A stretch of DNA of 64,000 nucleotides from Cytophagales bacterium. Its GTDB lineage: Bacteria > Pseudomonadota > Gammaproteobacteria > Burkholderiales > Burkholderiaceae_C. Positions within the stretch are counted from its first letter, which is position 1, and each line of letters begins with the position of its first letter. Shown here piece by piece: positions 50,839-58,820 of the stretch. The stretch spans positions 1 through 64,000 of the forward strand of contig JASGCK010000009.1 of NCBI GenBank assembly GCA_030054145.1, written 5' to 3'. Below the pieces are notes generated by a model, which saw only the letters and a list, made by a program, of their open reading frames with translations, searched no databases and was not told the DNA's origin. Made by a program: the position numbers and the translations under genes.

Positions 50839-52090
50839 GATACGCCGCATCCACACCCGCGCCGCGTGTGAACTTGTGACCTTCTGCCGCCAGCACAATC
50901 TCTAGTGCTGCTAGCGTGTGCAGCACGCAGTCGGGGCGGGCGTTGTAGCCCATCGCTCCGATGCGCCAAATCTTGCCGTTGAGTTGCCCAAAGCTTGTGC
51001 CAATCTCGATGTTGAAATCGTTGAGTAATGCGCCGCGCACTTTGTCGCCATTCACACCATCGGGGATGTACACGCCCGTCACGTTAGGCATTTTGTTGTT
51101 CAAATCGCCGTAGACCTTGAGGTTCATGCCTTGCACGCCTGCCACGACGGCGCGAGAGGCTTGCGCATGACGTGCGTAGGCGTTTGCCAATCCCTCTTGA
51201 ATAAAGATACGCGCACATTCGCGTGCACCGTACAGCATGGTCGTGGCTTCGGTGTGATGGTTGAGTGCGTTGTCGCTCCAGTAGTCAATCACCATGGCTA
51301 AATCCATGTAATTAGATGCAATGCGTGAACCCGTGCCAGCGGTGTAGCCAGCGGTTTGCAAGCCTTCTTCCAAATGCCTGCGGCTATAAATGATTTTTGC
51401 GAAATGGTTATTAAGCGTAATGGGTGCTATGCCCGATGGCCCCGCTAAACATTTTTGCAACCCCGCTGTGACTGCATCAATCGCCCAAGCGTCCACAGGC
51501 AAGGGCGTGCCGCCGCAGGATGCCGTGGCATCGACTTGCAACAGCGCACCGTACTGATGGCAGAGTTCGCCAAGCCCCGCGAGGGGTTGCAGCATGGTGG
51601 TCGATGTATCACCTTGGCAGACCGCGACCAACTTGGGGCTAAAGGATTTGATGGCTTGTTCAATTTGCGCAAGATCAAACACCGTGCCCCAAGGCGCTTC
51701 AAGCACGCGCACATTGGCGCCCGAGCGCTTAGCGATTTCGTCCAGCAATTGACCGAAGCGACCAAAACTGAGCACCAGCACTTTGTCGCCCTGCTCAATG
51801 GCGGACATCATGACCATCTCAATGGCGGAGCGCGCTGTGCCATCTAGCACCAAGGTCCAGTCGTTGTTGGTTTCAAAAAATTGGCGGTAAAGCGCCATAG
51901 TCTCGCGCATAAAACCTCGGAACTGCGGATCAAATTGTCCAAGCAGCGTAGACGTCATCGCTTTTAAAACACGAGGATCGGCGTTGATGGGGCCAGGGCC
52001 CATGAGTAGCCTTGGCTTGGGGTTTAAGTCTTCAAACGCCGAGTTGGGATTGGCAAGCGGCGACAGTTTTGGTAGAGAGATAGAGATCAT
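50816..52090 (-). CDS. pucG: (S)-ureidoglycine--glyoxylate aminotransferase (PucG-like)
   Basis: The 424-aa product is a class V PLP aminotransferase. LLMGPGPINADPRVLKAM at the start, the DGTARSAIEM loop, and Lys213 in LQKCLAGPSG (the PLP lysine) match PucG/UGXT. This enzyme moves the amino group of ureidoglycine to glyoxylate, giving oxalurate and glycine. The context agrees: the divergent genes encode oxalurate-cleaving enzymes. Alanine-glyoxylate or serine-glyoxylate aminotransferase would be the alternative. The start is at ATG 52090. The final residues YQLIGDRP and the stop codon lie in the REP-like arm, so the natural C-terminus has been replaced. Confidence 0.88.
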   Translation of the reverse strand: MISISLPKLSPLANPNSAFEDLNPKPRLLMGPGPINADPRVLKAMTSTLLGQFDPQFRGFMRETMALYRQFFETNNDWTLVLDGTARSAIEMVMMSAIEQGDKVLVLSFGRFGQLLDEIAKRSGANVRVLEAPWGTVFDLAQIEQAIKSFSPKLVAVCQGDTSTTMLQPLAGLGELCHQYGALLQVDATASCGGTPLPVDAWAIDAVTAGLQKCLAGPSGIAPITLNNHFAKIIYSRRHLEEGLQTAGYTAGTGSRIASNYMDLAMVIDYWSDNALNHHTEATTMLYGARECARIFIQEGLANAYARHAQASRAVVAGVQGMNLKVYGDLNNKMPNVTGVYIPDGVNGDKVRGALLNDFNIEIGTSFGQLNGKIWRIGAMGYNARPDCVLHTLAALEIVLAAEGHKFTRGAGVDAAYQLIGDRP

Positions 52091-52108
52091 GGCGTTATGA
52101 TAGCAAAA

Positions 52109-52118
52109 GTGTATACAC
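52109..52118. promoter_or_regulatory. GTGTATACAC operator-like palindrome between pucG and fdrA
   Basis: A perfect 10-bp palindrome lies in the 73-bp gap between the divergent starts, 18 bp from pucG and 45 bp from fdrA. The form resembles GntR-family (FadR-type) operators, such as those with TGTATACA cores. No regulator gene is adjacent. It could control both directions. Confidence 0.45.
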
Positions 52119-52163
52119 AATCAATCAATTGGTTATCTTTTACGTTTTTTCGTTTGTCGCGCT

Positions 52164-53774
52164 ATGTCAACTCCAACTTCTCAGGCACTTTTTACGCAAG
52201 CGTTTGTGCACGCCAATCTCTACAAAGACTCCGTGGCTTTGATGCGCGTGGCGCAGGCGCTTTTGGCGCTGGACGGCGTGGTCAATGCGACGCTGCAAAT
52301 GGGCAATCCTGCTAATAAAGAAATTTTGACCGAAGCGGGATTGCTCACCGCCGAAGTCCAAAGCGCAGGTCCAAGCGATGTGATGGTCGTCGTGCAGGCC
52401 ACGTCCAGCAAGGCTTGCGCGAGTGCCATTGATGCAGCCAAGGTACAGCTTGCAGGTCAAGGCAAGGTGGCCAGCGGCACAGCGCAAGAAGAGATTGCAC
52501 CGCGCACGGTGAGCATGGGGCTTGCAAAATTGAGCGCGGCTAACATCGTGCAAATTTCTGTGCCAGGCGCTTATGCCGCAGCCGAAGCGCTCAAAGCCGT
52601 GAAGCAGGGACTGAACGTTTTTATGTTTAGCGACAACGTGCCGTTAGCGCAAGAAATTGCCATCAAAACCGAAGCCAAAAAACGCGGCGTATTGGTGATG
52701 GGGCCTGACTGCGGTACCGCCATCATTGGCGGCGTGCCGCTGGGCTTTGCCAACAATGTGCGCAGAGGGAATATCGGATTAGTTGCCGCATCGGGCACGG
52801 GCTTGCAAGAGGTGACCACGCAAATCCACCGCATGAGCGGCGGCGAGGGCAGAAGACGCACCGTGGGTGTTTCGCACGCTATTGGCACAGGCGGGCGGGA
52901 TGTCTATGCGGACGTAGGCGGCATCACGATGCTGCAAGGCATAGAACTGTTGGCAGATGACGCGGCAACGCAAGTCATTGCGATTGTTGCGAAGCCGCCC
53001 GCCCCAGAAGTGACGCAAAAGGTGCTGGCGGCGCTTGAGCGAGCAGGCAAGCCAGCCGTCGTTTTATTTTTAGGTAGCGATCTCAAGTCGCCTAGCAAAT
53101 CGATCAAGCTGGTGCAGACGATGGTGGACTGCGCGGCGCAAGCTGTACGGTTGGCGGAAAAGTTCTCCCCGCGCGTCCCGTCCGCCGCCCTCTCTAGGGG
53201 CGCTGACGGCTTGTCTAGCTACCCGATTCCTCGAAAGCCCAAGTTCAGTCAGGCTTCGCGCTATCTGCGGGCGCTTTACTCGGGCGGCACCTATTGCTCG
53301 GAAGCCCAAATGATTTGGGCGCAAGCGGGCCTTAGCGTGTGGTCGAACATTCCCGTGAATCAAGCCTTGCTGCTGCCCCATCCAAAGAAAGCAAGCTTCG
53401 AGCACACGGCGCTTGACTTGGGCGACGACGACTTCACCGTTGGCAAGCCGCATCCCATGATTGACCAAGGCGCGCGCATTGAGCGCTTGCTGCGCGAAGC
53501 GGCCGATCCATCGGTTCGCGTGATTGTGCTGGATGTGGTGATTGGCTGGGGCGCACACGCAGATCCCGCGTCTGAGCTGGCGGCGGCGATTGTGCAAGCC
53601 AAACACATAGCAGCCAAAGATAAGCGGGCGCTGGCCGTGCTTGGTTTTGTTTGCGGCACAGACCAAGACCCGCAAGGTTTTGCGGCGCAAGAAAAAAAAT
53701 TGCAGGACGCGGGCATGGTGCTCGCACCTAACTCGGCGAGCGCAGCGTGGCTGGCGGCTCAGTGGTTGCAATGA
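52164..53774 (+). CDS. fdrA: FdrA/AllF, putative oxamate carbamoyltransferase subunit
   Basis: The 536-aa product is of the FdrA family, related to succinyl-CoA synthetase alpha chains. It has VPGAYAAAEALKAVKQGLNV, GPDCGTAIIGGVPLGFAN and VAASGTGLQEVTTQIHR in the CoA-binding-like domain (about 120-260), and a second ligase-like domain (about 360-536). In E. coli FdrA is AllF, one of three proteins (AllFGH) reported to form oxamate carbamoyltransferase, which phosphorolyses oxalurate to oxamate and carbamoyl phosphate. Both other subunits are encoded downstream. Its stop overlaps the carbamate kinase ATG as ATGA. Confidence 0.9.
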   Translation: MSTPTSQALFTQAFVHANLYKDSVALMRVAQALLALDGVVNATLQMGNPANKEILTEAGLLTAEVQSAGPSDVMVVVQATSSKACASAIDAAKVQLAGQGKVASGTAQEEIAPRTVSMGLAKLSAANIVQISVPGAYAAAEALKAVKQGLNVFMFSDNVPLAQEIAIKTEAKKRGVLVMGPDCGTAIIGGVPLGFANNVRRGNIGLVAASGTGLQEVTTQIHRMSGGEGRRRTVGVSHAIGTGGRDVYADVGGITMLQGIELLADDAATQVIAIVAKPPAPEVTQKVLAALERAGKPAVVLFLGSDLKSPSKSIKLVQTMVDCAAQAVRLAEKFSPRVPSAALSRGADGLSSYPIPRKPKFSQASRYLRALYSGGTYCSEAQMIWAQAGLSVWSNIPVNQALLLPHPKKASFEHTALDLGDDDFTVGKPHPMIDQGARIERLLREAADPSVRVIVLDVVIGWGAHADPASELAAAIVQAKHIAAKDKRALAVLGFVCGTDQDPQGFAAQEKKLQDAGMVLAPNSASAAWLAAQWLQ

Positions 53775-54799
53775 GTCGCCTAGCCGCTCGCCCTGAGCGT
53801 GTCGAAGGGCATCACGCACAAGGCCAGGGACAAGCTCAGTCCGAACGCCGGTTAGTCGTCGTGGCTTTGGGCGGCAACGCTGCCTATCCACCCACGATCA
53901 AGGGCACAGCCGATGAGCAGTTAGAACTCATGCGCGGGGTTTGCGAGCATTTTGTGGCGATCATCAAAGCGGGTTGGCAGTTAGTTTTGACGCACGGCAA
54001 TGGCCCTGTGGTTGGGAATATTTTGTACCGCATGGCCAAGACGGCGGACGAGTTGCCGCCGATGCCGATGGACATTTGCGTGGCGCATTCGCAAGGCGGC
54101 ATGGGTTATATGCTCCAGCAAAGTTTTGCCAATGTTTTGCATGACCACGGCATGAGCGCTGTCGTGTCTTGCGTCATCACCGAGGTTGAGGTGAATGCAG
54201 ACGATCCAGCGTTTCAGCATCCAACCAAACCCGTAGGTAAATTTTTTAGTGAAGCGGATGCCAAAGACATGGCACAGCGCACGGGCTGGACGTTTGCCGA
54301 GGATTCGGGGCGTGGCTGGCGGCGCATGGTGGCAAGCCCCAAGCCGCGCAAAATTTTAGATTTGCCCACGATTGATGCACTCCTCAAAGCGGGCGTGCTG
54401 CCGATTGCCTGCGGCGGTGGCGGCGTGCCCGTCATCATCAATCGTGCGGGGCATCTGCAAGGCGTGCCCGCTGTGATTGATAAAGATTTGACCAGTGCCA
54501 TGCTCGCTGCGCATTTGCACGCGGACGCACTCATCATGCTGACGGGCGTGGAGCGTGTGGCAGTTGATTTCAACAAACCGACGCAGCGCTGGCTAGATCA
54601 CATGACCCTTGACGAGGCCAATAGCCATGCGGCTTCTGGGCAATTCCCTGCTGGTTCGATGGGGCCAAAAATCGATGCGGCGCGAATGTATTTGAGCGAG
54701 TTACCTGAGGCCAATCAATCTGGGCGCGTCATCATTACCAGCCTTGAAAAAACGTTTGAAGCCTTGATGGGTCGGGCGGGCACGCATATCACAGCATGA
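53771..54799 (+). CDS. arcC: Carbamate kinase
   Basis: Carbamate kinase makes ATP from carbamoyl phosphate and ADP, releasing CO2 and ammonia. The 342-aa product has the family's VVVALGGNA opening, HGNGPVVGNILYR, CVAHSQGGMGYMLQQ, the IACGGGGVPVI motif and the final FPAGSMGPKIDAA segment. In this cluster it corresponds to AllK, which consumes carbamoyl phosphate from oxalurate cleavage. The first 25 or so residues before VVVALGG are an unusual extension containing RPERVEG, the translation of a common palindromic repeat. The ATG overlaps the fdrA stop; DUF2877 follows with ATGA overlap. Confidence 0.95.
   Translation: MSRLAARPERVEGHHAQGQGQAQSERRLVVVALGGNAAYPPTIKGTADEQLELMRGVCEHFVAIIKAGWQLVLTHGNGPVVGNILYRMAKTADELPPMPMDICVAHSQGGMGYMLQQSFANVLHDHGMSAVVSCVITEVEVNADDPAFQHPTKPVGKFFSEADAKDMAQRTGWTFAEDSGRGWRRMVASPKPRKILDLPTIDALLKAGVLPIACGGGGVPVIINRAGHLQGVPAVIDKDLTSAMLAAHLHADALIMLTGVERVAVDFNKPTQRWLDHMTLDEANSHAASGQFPAGSMGPKIDAARMYLSELPEANQSGRVIITSLEKTFEALMGRAGTHITA
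53790..53810. repeat. CCCTGAGC-TGTCGAAGGG-type repeat inside the carbamate kinase gene
   Basis: GCCCTGAGCGTGTCGAAGGG (followed by C) is a member of a widespread short palindromic repeat. It is in frame and encodes the RPERVEG part of the N-terminal extension. The ends GCCCT and AGGGC are inverted copies. Confidence 0.65.
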
Positions 54800-55620
54800 A
54801 CAGCAGCATGAGCAGCAACACGAACAGCAACAGGAATAGCAACACGAGCAGAGGGGGCCAGCCCCCCGAGCAAAGCGTAGCGACTTGGGGGACTGGCCCC
54901 AATTGGCTTGTGCGGCAACGCGCCCATGTCATCCCGCTCACCCCAATTAAAGGTTTTGAACAAACGCATTACGCCTCTCTTGGCGGACGCATTGTGTGGA
55001 TCGGTGACGATGCGGCTGTGCGCCATCCGCGCAACTATTGGAAGCCGTGGCAACCACCCAAGAAGACCTACAGCGCGGCGCTTTTGCAAGCGGGCGCTCG
55101 TCTGTGTTTGCAACAAATCGACGTGTCTGATGACGCTCAAGGTTTGCTGGCGTGGCTGCTCAAGCGTGAACTGGCTTTCCCGCTCAATCACGCCAAGCTG
55201 CGATTCGATGACCTGCGGGTTGCCTTGCAAGCCAAGCGTAGCAAGGCTTTTGAGGCGGCAGCACTTGGCGTGTTGGGTCTTGGCAATGGACTTACGCCAA
55301 GCGGTGATGATTTTGTGGGTGGTATCTTTTTCGCTTATGCCCATGCCTGTAAGCCAAGTCCAGATTGGCTTGCCAGCCTATCAACTCTGCAAGCCACAAT
55401 CAGCAAGGCTTGCGAGACATCGACCAATCCGATTTCTGCTGCGCTGCTGGCGGACAACATGGCGGGCGCAAGTTTTGGCGAACTGCACGATATGCTGGAT
55501 GCATTCGAGTCGAATGACTCGCGCTACATTGAAAGCGCGCTGCAAGCCTTGCTACGCTTGGGGTCTAGCTCAGGCGCGGATTTATTAGCAGGATTACTTT
55601 TAGCTTTGACAATCTTATGA
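54796..55620 (+). CDS. allH: DUF2877 protein (AllH/YlbF), putative oxamate carbamoyltransferase subunit
   Basis: The 274-aa product is a DUF2877 protein like E. coli YlbF, now called AllH, one of the three oxamate carbamoyltransferase proteins. The family core (about 40-274) includes FPLNHAKLRFDDLRVAL, GLGNGLTPSGDDFVGGIFFA and the C-terminal GSSSGADLLAGLLLAL. The first 19 residues are Asn/Ser-rich from a degenerate AACAGCAACACG-like repeat. The next 18 (GGQPPEQSVATWGTGPNW) are encoded by a palindromic repeat. So the first 37 residues look like inserted DNA; the original start may be lost. It overlaps its neighbours by ATGA on both sides. Confidence 0.87.
   Translation: MNSSMSSNTNSNRNSNTSRGGQPPEQSVATWGTGPNWLVRQRAHVIPLTPIKGFEQTHYASLGGRIVWIGDDAAVRHPRNYWKPWQPPKKTYSAALLQAGARLCLQQIDVSDDAQGLLAWLLKRELAFPLNHAKLRFDDLRVALQAKRSKAFEAAALGVLGLGNGLTPSGDDFVGGIFFAYAHACKPSPDWLASLSTLQATISKACETSTNPISAALLADNMAGASFGELHDMLDAFESNDSRYIESALQALLRLGSSSGADLLAGLLLALTIL
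54854..54900. repeat. 47-bp GC-rich palindrome in the 5' end of the DUF2877 gene
   Basis: GGGGCCAG at the left and CTGGCCCC at the right close a stem of about 16 bp with a few mismatches around a GCAAAGCGTAGCG loop. It lies in frame within the coding sequence, near codons 20-37. No other copy was seen in the window. Confidence 0.7.
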
Positions 55621-57041
55621 AGAAAAATAATCTACTCAACCAAGCGCCATCGGTTCTGAATATCGGCATCGATGGTTTTAACGGCAGCGTGACGGCGGGC
55701 GGCGGCACGCTGACCTCACTCGATTGGCAACCGCCTGGCAATGCCGATCCTGAGCTGGCGTGGCAACTGGCGCAGTTAATGGGGGATGAGCGCATCGAGG
55801 CGGCCAATGCCCAGGCGTGCAATCGCATCATCAACGCGCGCCCGATCTGGGAAGACATGGCGCTGCGTGCGGACGGCGTGATTCCTGAGCTCAAAGGCTC
55901 GCGCTTGTTGCTGCACGCAGGGCCGCCTGTGAATTGGCGCGATATGTGCGGCCCGATGCATGGCGCGATGGTTGGCGCGGTGCTTTATGAGGGCTGGGCG
56001 AGCAGCGAGTCTGAGGCAACGCAAATGCTCAAATCAGGACAGATTGATTTTGCGCAGTGCCACGACTTCAATGCCGTGGGGCCGATGACGGGCATCATCA
56101 GCGCCTCGATGCCGCTCATTCAAGTTCGCAATACGAGCCATGCAAACGTCGCGTATTGCACGCTGAACGAAGGCATTGGCAAGTGCTTGCGCTTTGGTGC
56201 GAATGGCGCTGAGGTCATTGCGCGATTGAAGTGGTTTGAGTCCGTGCTTGCGCCGATTTTGAAAGCTGCCGTGCGGCACACGGAGGGCGGCGTTGACTTG
56301 AAGGCGATTCAATCGCAAGCGCTGCTGATGGGGGACGAAGTACACAGTCGCAACGCGGCATCAACGGCGCTGTTCTTTATGCAGGTCGCGCCAGCCTTGG
56401 CGGCGCAGCCCTATTTGGATAGTGACCATGTGCGGCAAACACTGGATTTCATCGCGAAGAATTCACAGTTTTTCTTGAATTTTTCGATGGCATCGTGCAA
56501 AGCCATCATGGACGCGGCGCACGGCATTGCCTTCTCCACGGTTGTCACTGCCACGGCGCGAAACGGTACAGAGACGGGTCTGCGCGTGAGCGGCATGGGA
56601 CGCGAATGGTTTACTGCCAAATCTGATTTACCCAAGGGATTATTTTTCCCAGGCTTTAAGCAAGAAGATGCTTGTCCCGATATTGGCGACAGCGCCATTA
56701 CCGAGACCGCAGGCTTTGGCGGATGCAGCTTTGCCGCCTCGCCAGCGCTGACCTTGCTGGCGGGCGGCACGGTGATTGATGCCGTGCGCTACAGCAAAGA
56801 GATGTACGAGATCACCGTTACCAAAAACCCAGCGCTCAGTTTGCCTGCACTTGATTTTGCAGGCGCACCGTGCGGCATCGATGTGCGTAAGGTCGTGGAT
56901 ACGGGCATTCGTCCCGTTGTCACCACAGGCATCGCGCATAAAGATGCGGGTGTAGGGCAAATTGGCGCGGGCGTTGTGCGCGTGCCGATGGCGGCTTATT
57001 CAAAAGCACTGACAGCTATTGCAACAAAATTTAATTCATAA
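55617..57041 (+). CDS. allG: DUF1116 protein (AllG/YlbE), putative oxamate carbamoyltransferase subunit
   Basis: The 474-aa product is a DUF1116 protein, like E. coli YlbE (AllG). It opens with VLNIGIDGFNGSVTAGG and has typical segments LLHAGPPVNWRDMCGPMHGA, GMGREWFTAKSDLPKGLFFP and the C-terminal GIAHKDAGVGQIGAGVVRVP. It would form the oxamate carbamoyltransferase with FdrA and DUF2877. ATGA overlap upstream and a 9-bp gap to the next gene make it part of the same operon. The catalytic residues are not known to me. Confidence 0.9.
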   Translation: MKKNNLLNQAPSVLNIGIDGFNGSVTAGGGTLTSLDWQPPGNADPELAWQLAQLMGDERIEAANAQACNRIINARPIWEDMALRADGVIPELKGSRLLLHAGPPVNWRDMCGPMHGAMVGAVLYEGWASSESEATQMLKSGQIDFAQCHDFNAVGPMTGIISASMPLIQVRNTSHANVAYCTLNEGIGKCLRFGANGAEVIARLKWFESVLAPILKAAVRHTEGGVDLKAIQSQALLMGDEVHSRNAASTALFFMQVAPALAAQPYLDSDHVRQTLDFIAKNSQFFLNFSMASCKAIMDAAHGIAFSTVVTATARNGTETGLRVSGMGREWFTAKSDLPKGLFFPGFKQEDACPDIGDSAITETAGFGGCSFAASPALTLLAGGTVIDAVRYSKEMYEITVTKNPALSLPALDFAGAPCGIDVRKVVDTGIRPVVTTGIAHKDAGVGQIGAGVVRVPMAAYSKALTAIATKFNS

Positions 57042-57050
57042 ATAAACATC

Positions 57051-58679
57051 ATGCGTCAAACACTCACTTCCCCACGCGGCATGGCCACAGCGCCGCACCA
57101 TTTGGCCGCGTCTTCAGCAGCTGCGGTGCTGCGCGAAGGTGGCAACGCCATTGAGGCAATGGTTGCCGCCGCCGCGACGATTGCCGTTGTCTATCCACAC
57201 ATGAACTCGATTGGTGGGGATGGCTTTTGGATCATCTCCGAGCCAGGCCAAGAGCCTGTTGCGATTGATGCTTGCGGACGCGCTGCGGGGCTGGCTTCGA
57301 TGGCTTGGTATCGCGAGCAAGGCGTGACTGGCTCAGTCATTCCAGGTCGCGGGCCGCTGGCTGCCAATACGGTTGCAGGTGCGATTTCGGGCTGGCAAGA
57401 GGCACTGCTGCACAGCACGCGAATGGGTGGCAAGTTGCCTGTTTCGCGTTTGTTACAAGACGCCATTGATTACGCCAACAATGGTGCGCCCGTAACGCAA
57501 AGTCAAGTCAACTTCACGAGCAAATTTTTACCTGAATTGGGAACGCAACCAGGGTTTGCCAAGCAATTCCTCAACGACGACACCTATGGACATCACGTGC
57601 CATTGGTCAACACATTGCGCACTTACGCGGCGCTGGGGCAGACGCTACAAGCCTTATCGGATAAAGGTTTAGACGACTTTTACCGGGGCGCGATTGCGGC
57701 ATCGAATGCCGCGCAATTGGAAGCGCTTGGTTCTCCGTTGCGTCTTGCTGACTTCCATGCACACCGCGCACAAAGCGTCAAGCCACTGTCGGTCAAGATT
57801 ACGGATGCAACGCTCTACAACCTGACGCCGCCCACGCAAGGACTTGCGTCGCTCATGATTTTGGCGATCTTCGACAAACTGCGCATTCGCCACGGCATCA
57901 AAGAAGCCGAGGGCTTTGCGTATTTGCACGCGATTGTGGAGGCGACCAAGCAAGCGTTCAAAGTGCGCAATCGCTACATCGCCGATCCCGCTACGATGAC
58001 CGCGCATGGCGTGAGCCCTGAGCAGTTTTTAACCGATCGCTTTATTGACCAATGCGCCAATGCCGTGGATATGAAGAAGGCTTTGCCGTGGCCAGAAAAA
58101 ACGATTCACGGCGATACGATTTGGATGGGCACGGCGGACTCTGGCGGGCGCATGGTTAGCTACATCCAAAGCGTTTATTGGGAGTTTGGCTCGGGCGTGG
58201 TTTTATCGGATACGGGCGTGGGCTGGCAAAACCGTGGGTCGAGTTTCTTGCTCGATTCCGCATCACACCTGGCGCTTGCGCCGCACAAAAAACCGTTTCA
58301 CACCTTGAACCCAGCGCACGCAAGGTTTGATGATGGCAGAACAATGGTCTACGGCAATATGGGCGGCGATGGGCAACCGCAAAGTCAGTCGGCGGTGTTT
58401 AGTCGGTATGCGATGTTTGGGCAGACGCTGCAGGCCGCGGTGAGCGCACCAAGATGGCTGCTCGGCAAGACATGGGGGCAAGAATCGACCACGCTTAAAT
58501 TTGAAAACCGTTTTGATTCAGCGATGATGCAATCACTAGCCAACGCAGGCCACGAGGTGGAAATGTTGCCGGACTACTCTGACACGATGGGACACGCGGG
58601 CGCAATCGTGCGGCAGCCCGATGGCCTCTACCTTGGCGCGGCTGATCCGCGTAGTGATGGCGTGGTCTCTGGGTTTTGA
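57051..58679 (+). CDS. hpxW: Oxamate amidohydrolase-like Ntn hydrolase (HpxW, gamma-glutamyltransferase superfamily)
   Basis: The 542-aa product is a gamma-glutamyltranspeptidase homologue that should self-cleave to two chains. The N-terminal part has AAVLREGGNAIEAMVAAAA and GIGGDGF-like NSIGGDGFWI. The probable nucleophile is Thr356 in IHGDTIWMGTADSGG, followed by the small-subunit fold and GNMGGDGQPQSQSAVFSRY. No signal peptide is present, unlike secreted GGTs. Klebsiella HpxW, also a GGT homologue, hydrolyses oxamate to oxalate and ammonia; the location directly after the oxamate-forming genes strongly supports that role. Plain gamma-glutamyltransferase is the alternative. Confidence 0.85.
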   Translation: MRQTLTSPRGMATAPHHLAASSAAAVLREGGNAIEAMVAAAATIAVVYPHMNSIGGDGFWIISEPGQEPVAIDACGRAAGLASMAWYREQGVTGSVIPGRGPLAANTVAGAISGWQEALLHSTRMGGKLPVSRLLQDAIDYANNGAPVTQSQVNFTSKFLPELGTQPGFAKQFLNDDTYGHHVPLVNTLRTYAALGQTLQALSDKGLDDFYRGAIAASNAAQLEALGSPLRLADFHAHRAQSVKPLSVKITDATLYNLTPPTQGLASLMILAIFDKLRIRHGIKEAEGFAYLHAIVEATKQAFKVRNRYIADPATMTAHGVSPEQFLTDRFIDQCANAVDMKKALPWPEKTIHGDTIWMGTADSGGRMVSYIQSVYWEFGSGVVLSDTGVGWQNRGSSFLLDSASHLALAPHKKPFHTLNPAHARFDDGRTMVYGNMGGDGQPQSQSAVFSRYAMFGQTLQAAVSAPRWLLGKTWGQESTTLKFENRFDSAMMQSLANAGHEVEMLPDYSDTMGHAGAIVRQPDGLYLGAADPRSDGVVSGF

Positions 58680-58730
58680 CGCTTGCAGTAGGCAGCGCGT
58701 GACTGCGCGAAAACAAAGCAATCACTCCAG

Positions 58731-58820
58731 TCATTCTTTCTTCTCTGGCCGCATCGTCCACCAAACAATTCCGACGAGTATCAGCAAAGCCAACAGCGAT
58801 TCGAGCAAAATGAGAGTCAT
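58731..58820 (-). CDS. Possible 29-aa single-span membrane peptide
   Basis: The minus strand has ATG 58820 to TGA 58731, encoding a 29-residue peptide with one hydrophobic helix (LILLESLLALLILVGIVWW) and a charged tail (MRPEKKE). An AAGGA site lies about 6 bp before the ATG. Size and topology resemble small inner-membrane proteins. It is too short for normal gene calling. Its start overlaps the chosen mltA start by 11 bp on the other strand, which is odd and lowers confidence. Confidence 0.45.
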   Translation of the reverse strand: MTLILLESLLALLILVGIVWWTMRPEKKE

